Below, piece by piece: positions 8,623 through 13,699 of a DNA stretch of 13,699 nt. The notes beneath the pieces are model-generated. The model worked only from the letters and a program-made list of their open reading frames with translations. It made no database searches and had not been told where the DNA came from. Within the stretch, counting starts at the first letter, position 1. Each line of letters opens with the position of its first letter. The position numbers were made by a program, and so were the translations under genes. Source of the stretch: Frondihabitans sp. (GTDB lineage Bacteria > Actinomycetota > Actinomycetes > Actinomycetales > Microbacteriaceae); contig JAODMX010000436.1 of the NCBI GenBank assembly GCA_025464735.1, positions 1-13,699 of the forward strand. The letters run 5' to 3'.

Positions 8623-10001
8623 GCGGCGTCCAGCCGGCGCGTCGCGTCGCGCTCGACGTGATCCGGGCCGTCGAGCACGACGACGCCTACGCCAACCTGC
8701 TGCTCCCGCAGCGCATCCAGCGCGCTCGGCTCTCGACCCAGGACGCGGGTCTCGCCACCGAGCTCACCTACGGCACCCTGCGCATGATGGGGTACTACGA
8801 CCGGGTCATCTCCCTCGCCGCACGACGCCCGACCGAGAAAATCGACCCAGCCCTCCTCGATGTGCTGCGCCTGGCGACCCATCAACTCCTTGCGACGCGG
8901 GTGCCGAGTCACGCCGCCGTCGACGAATCCGTCTCCCAAGCCCGCGAGGTCGGCTCCCGCTCCGGCACCGGTTTCGTCAATGGGGTCCTGCGCACTATCT
9001 CGCGCTCGACACCGGGGGAGTGGCGCGAGCGGGTGCTGGCCGACACGACCTCGACCGACGACCGGCTCGCAGCCGAGTTCTCCCACCCCGAGTGGGTTGT
9101 GCGCGCGTTCCGCGGTGCCCTGGCCGTCGAAGGCCGAGCGGACGAGCTCGACGCGCTTCTCGCTGCCGACAACGAGCCGGCGCGAGTGAGTCTCGCGGCG
9201 CTCCCGGGGCTTGCTCTCGCCGGGGAGGTGACCGGTGCGGATCCGGGGCGCTTCTCACCCGTCGCCGCCACCGCACCCGCCGGAGATCCTGCCTCGCTGC
9301 CTCTCGTGCGCGCCGGCAAGGTTCGAGTTCAAGATGAAGGTTCGCAGCTTGCGGCGCTGGCACTATCGCGCTCGACTCCGATCCGCGAGGGCGAGCTCTG
9401 GCTTGACATGTGCGCGGGCCCCGGAGGCAAGGCGGCACTTCTGGCCGCGGAAGCACGGGAGGGCGGTGCGCGGCTCGTGGCCAACGAACTCGTGCCCGCT
9501 CGTGTGGGCCTCGTGCGACAGGCGCTGGAAGCCGGGGGAGCCGGAGCGGACGTGCGCCAAGGTGACGCCACCCTGATCGGCTCAGCCGAGCCCGAGGTTT
9601 ACGACCGGATCCTGCTCGATGCTCCCTGTACGGGGCTCGGTGCCCTCCGGCGCCGACCGGAGGCGCGCTGGCGCAAGAGGCCGCGCGATGTCGCCGAGCT
9701 GACCGGACTTCAGTCACAGCTCTTCGCGTCGGCCCTCGCTGCGCTTGTCCCCGGCGGCACCCTCGCGTACGTGACCTGCTCGCCGCACACGGCCGAGACC
9801 CGAGCCATCGTCGAATCCGGGCTCAAGGCCTGGCGGCGCGACTCGAGCGCGGCGACGGTCGAGGTGCTGGACGCGTCTGCTGTTCTGGCCGACATCGCGA
9901 TCGCGCCCCTCGACCTCGGTGCTGGCCCCTTCGCCCAGCTCTGGCCACATCGCCACGGCACCGACGCCATGTTCATCGCTCTCCTTCGCAAGGGGAAGTA
10001 G
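8619..10001 (+). CDS. rsmB: 16S rRNA (cytosine-5) methyltransferase RsmB
   Basis: RsmB (also called Fmu or Sun) methylates C967 of 16S rRNA in E. coli, using S-adenosylmethionine. The 460-residue protein has an N-terminal NusB-like RNA-binding domain (about 5-135: ARRVALDVIRAVE, ELTYGTLRMMGYYD, NGVLRTI). The catalytic domain follows, with the S-adenosylmethionine loop LDMCAGPGGKAALL (262-275), motif IV DAPCTGLGALRRRPEARW (334-351, C337) and motif VI VTCSPHTAET (385-394) with the nucleophile C387. The usual TCS-(L/I)xxxEN(E) is here TCSPHTAET, as often seen in actinobacterial members. ATG at 8619 overlaps the fmt stop (ATGA) with GAGG at 8608-8611. The gene ends the metK-priA-fmt-rsmB run, and a repeat-bearing gap follows. 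Confidence 0.94.
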   Translation: MSGVQPARRVALDVIRAVEHDDAYANLLLPQRIQRARLSTQDAGLATELTYGTLRMMGYYDRVISLAARRPTEKIDPALLDVLRLATHQLLATRVPSHAAVDESVSQAREVGSRSGTGFVNGVLRTISRSTPGEWRERVLADTTSTDDRLAAEFSHPEWVVRAFRGALAVEGRADELDALLAADNEPARVSLAALPGLALAGEVTGADPGRFSPVAATAPAGDPASLPLVRAGKVRVQDEGSQLAALALSRSTPIREGELWLDMCAGPGGKAALLAAEAREGGARLVANELVPARVGLVRQALEAGGAGADVRQGDATLIGSAEPEVYDRILLDAPCTGLGALRRRPEARWRKRPRDVAELTGLQSQLFASALAALVPGGTLAYVTCSPHTAETRAIVESGLKAWRRDSSAATVEVLDASAVLADIAIAPLDLGAGPFAQLWPHRHGTDAMFIALLRKGK

Positions 10002-10010
10002 GTCGCGTTC

Positions 10011-10028
10011 GTTCTGCCCATGCAGAAC
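10011..10028 (+). terminator. Small hairpin just after rsmB
   Basis: GTTCTGC (10011-10017), loop CCAT, and GCAGAAC (10022-10028) form a perfect 7-base-pair stem starting 10 bases after the rsmB stop. No T tract follows, so termination is uncertain. Its 3' arm is also the beginning of the left arm of palindromic copy 1, so the two hairpins exclude each other. The 5' arm resembles the copy 1 right arm (GAGTTCTGTCGCCC), so it may be the remnant of an earlier repeat copy. Confidence 0.4.
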
Positions 10029-10168
10029 TCCACAATTCGCCCTCACTCGCGAAGGTGAGTGGCGTGTCCTGGAGTTCTGTCGCCCAGCGCTCGCTCCAGC
10101 GCCACCACGACTCCACAATTCACCCGCGAACGCGAACGCGAAAGTGAGTGGCGTGTCGTGGAGTCGTG
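10023..10168. repeat. Two tandem palindromic elements between rsmB and rpe
   Basis: Copy 1 (10023-10079) is bounded by CAGAACTCCA and TGGAGTTCTG, a perfect 10-base-pair stem. Copy 2 (10106-10168) is bounded by CACGACTCCA and TGGAGTCGTG, also perfect and extendable to 11 pairs. Right after the left arm both have CAATTC, and before the right arm both have GTGAGTGGCGTGTC. The two stems differ at two neighbouring pairs, and both differences are compensated (G-C to C-G, A-T to G-C). The copies lie in the same orientation with starts 83 bases apart, and a small hairpin (GCGCT 10087-10091, AGCGC 10098-10102) sits between them. Copy 2 has three CGCGAA units where copy 1 has one. No coding role is seen. 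The layout recalls REP/BIME-type extragenic palindromes, but I do not recognise this family. Confidence 0.8.
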
Positions 10169-10200
10169 CTGTCGCGAACCGACCGCCACAGCACGCCCGA

Positions 10201-10206
10201 TAGACT
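10201..10206 (+). promoter_or_regulatory. Putative -10 element of the rpe promoter (leaderless start)
   Basis: TAGACT at 10201-10206 matches the actinobacterial -10 pattern. CCGACC at 10179-10184, 16 bases upstream, is a weak -35 candidate (shares GAC with TTGACA). The GTG of rpe begins seven bases after the -10, where transcription would be expected to start, and no Shine-Dalgarno-like sequence precedes it. A leaderless rpe messenger is therefore likely. Inference from spacing only. Confidence 0.5.
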
Positions 10207-10212
10207 CGCCAA

Positions 10213-10878
10213 GTGCCAGTTCGCATCAGCCCCAGCATCCTGTCGGCCGACTTCGTCAACCTCGAACGCGACCTGAATCGCATCACGACCGCCGACCTCG
10301 TTCACGTCGATGTGATGGACAATCACTTCGTTCCGAACCTCACGCTCGGTCTGCCGATCGTCCAGCGCATCCAGGAGGTCAGTCCGCTTCCTCTCGATGT
10401 GCACCTGATGATCGACGACGCCGACCGCTGGGCCCCGAAGTACGCCGAGACGGGCGCCTTTTCCGTCACGTTCCCCGCCGAGGCCACAGCAGACCCGAAG
10501 ACTCTTGCGCGAGCGATCCGCGGCGCCGGAGCCCGCGCCGCCGTGGCCGTGAAGCCGGGCACGGCCATCGAACCGTGGCTCGAGCTGCTCGACGAGATCG
10601 ACATGATCCTGGTGATGACAGTCGAGCCCGGGTTCGGCGGCCAGTCGTTCATCGACAACACGATGCCGAAACTCCGGGCTGCCCGCGAAGCCATCGACGC
10701 GTCCGGGCGAGATATCTGGCTCGAGGTCGACGGCGGCATCAACGACGAGACCATCCTCACCGCCGTCCAGAACGGCGCTGACACCATCGTGGCCGGCTCG
10801 GCTGTCTACGCAAGTGACGGATCCGACCCCAACGCACGCATCGCGGCACTTCGCCGGGCCGCGGCAACGGTAGCGTAG
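10213..10878 (+). CDS. rpe: Ribulose-phosphate 3-epimerase
   Basis: Rpe interconverts D-ribulose 5-phosphate and D-xylulose 5-phosphate in the pentose phosphate pathway. The 221-residue TIM barrel carries all four metal ligands and catalytic acids in their motifs: ISPSILSAD (5-13), [12 protein letters not shown] (31-42; H31, D33), LDVHLMI (61-67; H64) and LEVDGGIN (170-177; D173). The phosphate loop [10 protein letters not shown] is at 135-144 and VAGSAVY follows. One oddity: the usual ITFH(P/A)EA after the third strand reads VTFPAEA here (85-91), replacing a well-conserved His that is not a metal ligand. The GTG start at 10213 matches the family N-terminus exactly and lacks a ribosome binding site. 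The gene ends six bases before hisE. Confidence 0.95.
   Translation: MPVRISPSILSADFVNLERDLNRITTADLVHVDVMDNHFVPNLTLGLPIVQRIQEVSPLPLDVHLMIDDADRWAPKYAETGAFSVTFPAEATADPKTLARAIRGAGARAAVAVKPGTAIEPWLELLDEIDMILVMTVEPGFGGQSFIDNTMPKLRAAREAIDASGRDIWLEVDGGINDETILTAVQNGADTIVAGSAVYASDGSDPNARIAALRRAAATVA
10871..10876 (+). promoter_or_regulatory. Possible -10 element for a leaderless hisE transcript
   Basis: TAGCGT at 10871-10876, inside the last codons of rpe, fits TANNNT, and the hisE GTG follows seven bases later, the same arrangement as at rpe. There is no Shine-Dalgarno-like stretch before hisE. A good -35 is not seen. hisE could instead be read only from the rpe promoter, so this is a weak call. Confidence 0.3.
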
Positions 10879-10883
10879 ACGAC

Positions 10884-11147
10884 GTGAAATCCTTCGACGA
10901 CCTGTTCGTAGAACTCAGCGCCAAAGCTGCTGAGCGCCCCGAGGGCTCCGGTACCGTCGCAGAACTCGACGCCGGGGTCCACCAGATCGGCAAGAAGATC
11001 GTCGAAGAGGCCGCGGAGGTGTGGATGGCCGCCGAGTACGAGGGCGATGTCGCCACTGCCGAAGAGATCTCGCAGCTGCTGTACCACCTGCAGGTGCTCA
11101 TGCTGGCGAAAGGTCTGACCCCGGCCGACGTCTACCGACATCTGTGA
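10884..11147 (+). CDS. hisE: Phosphoribosyl-ATP pyrophosphohydrolase
   Basis: HisE hydrolyses phosphoribosyl-ATP to phosphoribosyl-AMP and pyrophosphate, the second step of histidine synthesis. It has 87 residues, the usual length of a stand-alone actinobacterial HisE. It shows the all-alpha NTP pyrophosphohydrolase pattern: FDDLFVEL (4-11), [16 protein letters not shown] (36-51) with the metal-binding E41/E42/E45, and [16 protein letters not shown] (59-74). The second metal motif is E-x-x-Q rather than E-x-x-D, as I recall also for the Mycobacterium protein (EEISQLLYW), so it is not a defect. The GTG start at 10884 is six bases after rpe. HisG follows after 48 bases. A weak 6-base-pair hairpin (11149-11154 with 11167-11172) lies between them. 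Confidence 0.95.
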   Translation: MKSFDDLFVELSAKAAERPEGSGTVAELDAGVHQIGKKIVEEAAEVWMAAEYEGDVATAEEISQLLYHLQVLMLAKGLTPADVYRHL

Positions 11148-11195
11148 CGCTGAACCCTCAACCCCTTTCAGCTCTCACAACAGAAATCGGATGAA

Positions 11196-12035
11196 ATGCT
11201 CCGCGTAGCAGTTCCCAACAAGGGCTCCCTCAGCGAGACCGCCAGCCAGATGCTCTCCGAGGCCGGGTACTCCGGCCGCCGCGACCTGAAGTCGCTCTAC
11301 CTCGCCGATGAGCGAAACGGAGTCGAGTTCTTCTACCTTCGACCGCGCGACATCGCCACCTACGTGGGGTCCGGTGCTCTCGATGTCGGAATCACCGGCC
11401 GCGACCTCCTTCTCGACTCCGGGTCGACGGCCAGCGAGGTCGCGCCCCTCGACTTCGGCTCGTCGACCTTCCGCTTCGCCGGGCCGACCGGCCGCTTCCA
11501 CGCGCTCGAAGACCTCGAGGGGCTCCGTGTCGCGACCAGCTATGCCGGCCTCGTCGGGGCGTTCCTCGAGAGCGCGGGGGTCTCCGCCGACCTTGTCTCC
11601 CTCGATGGCGCCGTCGAGAGCGCCGTGCAGCTCGGTGTCGCCGACGCGATCGCCGACGTTGTCGAAACGGGCACGACGCTCCGTGCCGCCGGTCTTGAGA
11701 TCTTCGGCCCGGTGATCCTGCAGTCGACGGCCGTCCTCATCGCCAAGGATCCAGCGCTTTCCGGTCTCGATATCCTCCAGCGTCGCCTCCAGGGCGTTCT
11801 CGTCGCCCGGCAGTACGTGATCATGGACTACGACCTCCCCACCCACCTCCTCGACCTCGCCACCGCGGTCGCGCCGGGCATCGAGTCGCCGACCGTGTCA
11901 CCGCTGCACGATCCCGAGTGGTCGGCCGTCCGGGTGATGGTGCGCCGCACCGAGACCAATCAGGTCATGGACGCCCTCTACGACCTCGGTGCTCGCGCGA
12001 TCCTGGTCAGCCCGATTCACGCCGCGAGGCTCTGA
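11196..12035 (+). CDS. hisG: ATP phosphoribosyltransferase, long form
   Basis: HisG condenses ATP and PRPP to phosphoribosyl-ATP, the committed step of histidine synthesis. The 279-residue length identifies the long form: two catalytic periplasmic-binding-like lobes (about 1-205) and a C-terminal ACT-like domain (about 206-279, [17 protein letters not shown] onward) that in this form binds histidine for feedback inhibition and needs no HisZ. Motifs seen are [11 protein letters not shown] (4-14), [14 protein letters not shown] (63-76) and the PRPP loop [13 protein letters not shown] (150-162). ATG at 11196 has only a weak GGAT at 11189-11192. The stop and the hisF start overlap by one base (TGATG), so the two are probably translationally coupled. 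Confidence 0.96.
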   Translation: MLRVAVPNKGSLSETASQMLSEAGYSGRRDLKSLYLADERNGVEFFYLRPRDIATYVGSGALDVGITGRDLLLDSGSTASEVAPLDFGSSTFRFAGPTGRFHALEDLEGLRVATSYAGLVGAFLESAGVSADLVSLDGAVESAVQLGVADAIADVVETGTTLRAAGLEIFGPVILQSTAVLIAKDPALSGLDILQRRLQGVLVARQYVIMDYDLPTHLLDLATAVAPGIESPTVSPLHDPEWSAVRVMVRRTETNQVMDALYDLGARAILVSPIHAARL

Positions 12036-12799
12036 TGTCGTCGCTCGCGGTCCGGGTTATTCCGTGCCTCGATGTGGCAGCGGGTCGCGTGGTCAAGGGC
12101 GTCAATTTTCTCAATCTGCGCGACGCCGGTGACCCGGTCGAGCTTGCCCGCGCCTATTACGAGCAGGGGGCCGACGAGGTGACATTCCTCGACGTCACGG
12201 CCACGGTTGAGGGGCGCGCCACGATGTACGACGTCGTCCGTGCCACCGCCGAGCAGGTCTTCATCCCGCTGACCGTCGGCGGGGGAGTCCGCTCCACCGA
12301 CGATGTCGCGCGGCTCCAGGCATCCGGTGCCGACAAGGTCGGCGTCAACAGCGCCGCGATCGCCCGTCCCGCTCTGCTGGGCGAGATCGCGGACCGCTTC
12401 GGTGCCCAGGCGCTCGTCCTCTCGCTCGACATCAAGAGATCGCCGACCGTCCCATCCGGTTTCGTCGTCACGACTCACGGCGGCCGCACCGAGACGACGC
12501 TCGACGCGGTCGCCTGGGCGAGGGAAGCCATCGAACGCGGTGCCGGTGAACTCCTCGTCAACTCGATCGACGCCGATGGCACGAAGTCCGGTTACGACCT
12601 CGAACTGGTCCGCCTGATGCGCGCGAACAGTTCCGTTCCGGTCATCGCCTCCGGAGGTGCCGGGTCGCTCGATGACTTCGCTCCCGCGATCGAAGCGGGC
12701 GCGGATGCTGTGCTCGCGGCTTCCGTGTTCCACAATGGAGAGCTGACAATCGGCGATGTCAAGAAACGACTCGCCGAATCCGGGGCGACCGTCCGCTGA
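12035..12799 (+). CDS. hisF: Imidazole glycerol phosphate synthase, cyclase subunit
   Basis: HisF, with the glutaminase HisH, turns PRFAR and ammonia into imidazole glycerol phosphate and AICAR. The 254-residue TIM barrel has the two catalytic aspartates D13 ([18 protein letters not shown], 8-25) and D132 (LSLDIKR, 129-135), matching D11 and D130 of the Thermotoga enzyme. Phosphate-binding VGGGVRS (81-87), [15 protein letters not shown] (174-188) and ASGGAG (205-210) are also present. The frame is open upstream inside hisG, but ATG at 12035 fits the family start and has GAGG at 12026-12029. HisH is not in this window and must be elsewhere. A hairpin straddles the stop codon. Confidence 0.96.
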   Translation: MSSLAVRVIPCLDVAAGRVVKGVNFLNLRDAGDPVELARAYYEQGADEVTFLDVTATVEGRATMYDVVRATAEQVFIPLTVGGGVRSTDDVARLQASGADKVGVNSAAIARPALLGEIADRFGAQALVLSLDIKRSPTVPSGFVVTTHGGRTETTLDAVAWAREAIERGAGELLVNSIDADGTKSGYDLELVRLMRANSSVPVIASGGAGSLDDFAPAIEAGADAVLAASVFHNGELTIGDVKKRLAESGATVR

Positions 12800-12810
12800 A
12801 AGCGGCGGTC
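12787..12810 (+). other. Hairpin across the hisF stop codon
   Basis: GACCG (12787-12791), bulged T, CCGCT, loop GAA, AGCGG, CGGTC (12806-12810) form a 10-base-pair stem with one bulge and a 3-base loop. The stop codon TGA straddles the stem and loop (12797-12799). No T tract follows and hisI starts 28 bases later, so it is more likely an RNA-stability or partial-termination structure than a full terminator. Confidence 0.45.
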
Positions 12811-12838
12811 ACCCGGGCAGCAGAAGAGGAAGAACGTC

Positions 12839-13240
12839 ATGACCGAGCAGCTCACCCGCGAGAGCGTCGAACCCGTCATCGCCCGAGCCCACTTCGACGC
12901 CAACGGCCTTCTCCCCGCGATCATTCAGGCGCACGACACCAAAGACGTCTTGATGATGGGCTGGATGGACGACGAGGCGCTTCGCCGCACGCTCACCGAG
13001 GGTCGCGTCACGTTCTGGTCGCGCTCCCGGCAGGAGTACTGGCGCAAGGGCGACACCTCCGGCCACCTCCAGTTCGTTCGCGGTGCCGCCCTCGACTGCG
13101 ACGGCGACACGCTCCTCGTGACCGTCGAGCAGATCGGCGCGGCCTGCCACACCGGCGCGCACGCCTGCTTCGATGTCGACCCCCTTTCCCCGGCGACGGC
13201 CACAGCCACGCCGACGACGATCGGTTCCTCCCATGACTGA
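12839..13240 (+). CDS. hisI: Phosphoribosyl-AMP cyclohydrolase
   Basis: HisI opens the purine ring of phosphoribosyl-AMP, the third step of histidine synthesis. The 133-residue single-domain protein has GWMDDEAL (41-48), [17 protein letters not shown] (59-75) and the metal set: Mg-binding D86, D88 and D90 in DCDGD (86-90), and Zn-binding C87, C103 (ACHTG) and C110 (HACF). A Thr/Ala/Pro-rich tail of about 20 residues follows. ATG at 12839 has GAGGA at 12826-12830. The HisE activity, fused to HisI in E. coli, is on a separate gene (10884-11147). The 3' end overlaps trpE by eight bases. Confidence 0.95.
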   Translation: MTEQLTRESVEPVIARAHFDANGLLPAIIQAHDTKDVLMMGWMDDEALRRTLTEGRVTFWSRSRQEYWRKGDTSGHLQFVRGAALDCDGDTLLVTVEQIGAACHTGAHACFDVDPLSPATATATPTTIGSSHD

Positions 13241-13699
13241 CACCGCCACGAGGCCGCCCCGCGCTGCGGGAGAAGCCGCCTCCACCACTCGCGACGAGTT
13301 CGATGCTCTCCTCGACGGGCACCGCGTCGTGCCGGTGCTGCGGCGCCTCTACGCCGACGGCGAGACCCCGGTGGGCATCTATCGGAAGCTCGCCGCGTCT
13401 CGTCCCGGCACGTTCCTCCTCGAATCCGCCGAGCAGGGCGGTATCTGGTCGCGTTACTCGTTCGTCGGGGTCTCGTCGTTCGGCGTCCTGACCACGAAGC
13501 CCGGGGCCGACTCTTCCGACGACGTCGCTTGGATCGACTACGGAATGCCCGCCTCGCGCGCCTTCGGTGATGCCACCGGCGCCCCCCTCGAGGTCCTCGC
13601 GGCTCTGTATGACCGCTGGAAGACGCCGACCATCGACGGCTATCCACCGCTGACCGGTGGACTGGTGGGCTTCATCGGCTGTGAGGCGATCCGCCAACT
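13233..13699 (+). CDS. trpE: Anthranilate synthase component I, N-terminal part (3' end outside window)
   Basis: TrpE with its glutaminase partner converts chorismate and glutamine to anthranilate, the first step of tryptophan synthesis. The window holds the first 155 codons. Residues 61-68 contain FLLESAEQ, where LLES (62-65) corresponds to the tryptophan feedback site of known TrpE proteins, and WSRYSFVG is at 72-79. [15 protein letters not shown] near the end (about 140-154) matches the family, with Cys where Tyr or Trp is common. The first ~20 residues are a variable lead. ATG at 13233 overlaps the hisI stop by eight bases with no ribosome binding site, which suggests translational coupling to hisI. 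The frame stays open to the window edge. Confidence 0.94.
   Translation, partial: MTDTATRPPRAAGEAASTTRDEFDALLDGHRVVPVLRRLYADGETPVGIYRKLAASRPGTFLLESAEQGGIWSRYSFVGVSSFGVLTTKPGADSSDDVAWIDYGMPASRAFGDATGAPLEVLAALYDRWKTPTIDGYPPLTGGLVGFIGCEAIRQ

Noticed and set aside
11149..11172. A hairpin between hisE and hisG (GCTGAA / TTCAGC).
   Set aside because: Only six pairs with a 12-base loop and no T tract; too weak to call a terminator or attenuator.
11155..11200. A histidine leader peptide or attenuator before hisG.
   Set aside because: No short frame with a run of His codons is present in the 48-base gap.

Overview
The window is a densely packed, high-GC stretch of chromosome. Every recognisable gene points to an actinobacterium, and the details suit the family Microbacteriaceae. 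Evidence for this is the order carB-pyrF-(mIHF)gmk-rpoZ-metK-priA-fmt-rsmB-rpe, the helicase-motif-free actinobacterial form of PriA, the long form of HisG, separate hisE and hisI genes, frequent GTG starts and many 1-8 base gene overlaps. The family assignment is inference; I could not run a search.

Layout. Positions 1-3402 (plus strand) hold the 3' end of carB, then pyrF, a long gmk carrying an N-terminal integration-host-factor domain, and rpoZ. All are tightly coupled. They end at a strong two-way terminator hairpin (3413-3455) shared with a convergent GNAT acetyltransferase gene on the minus strand (3432-4046). A GC-rich repeat block (about 4058-4213) and the putative metK promoter and leader follow. 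Positions 4321-10001 (plus strand) carry metK, priA, fmt and rsmB with gaps of 0-13 bases. The 211-base gap 10002-10212 holds two tandem hairpin repeat elements. Positions 10213-13699 carry rpe, hisE, hisG, hisF, hisI and the 5' part of trpE, almost all touching or overlapping.

How the genes work together. CarB and PyrF belong to de novo pyrimidine synthesis, Gmk to GTP/ppGpp precursor supply, and RpoZ is the RNA polymerase subunit that in other bacteria helps ppGpp sensing. MetK makes S-adenosylmethionine, which RsmB uses to methylate 16S rRNA. Fmt formylates initiator tRNA. PriA serves replication restart. Rpe links ribulose 5-phosphate to xylulose 5-phosphate, and the ribose-phosphate pool feeds PRPP, which HisG consumes. 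HisE and HisI then act in succession on the HisG product and HisF works later in the same pathway. TrpE opens tryptophan synthesis, a second PRPP-consuming route.

Most unusual points. (1) Two tandem 57- and 63-base hairpin elements between rsmB and rpe have matching stems with two compensated base-pair differences. (2) The mIHF domain is fused to guanylate kinase in one reading frame. (3) coaBC is absent from its usual actinobacterial place between rpoZ and metK, where a reversed acetyltransferase gene and an inverted-repeat block now sit. (4) The hairpin terminator contains the acetyltransferase stop codon in its loop. No tRNA, rRNA, CRISPR array, transposase or phage gene is visible, and I see no clear new multi-gene system.
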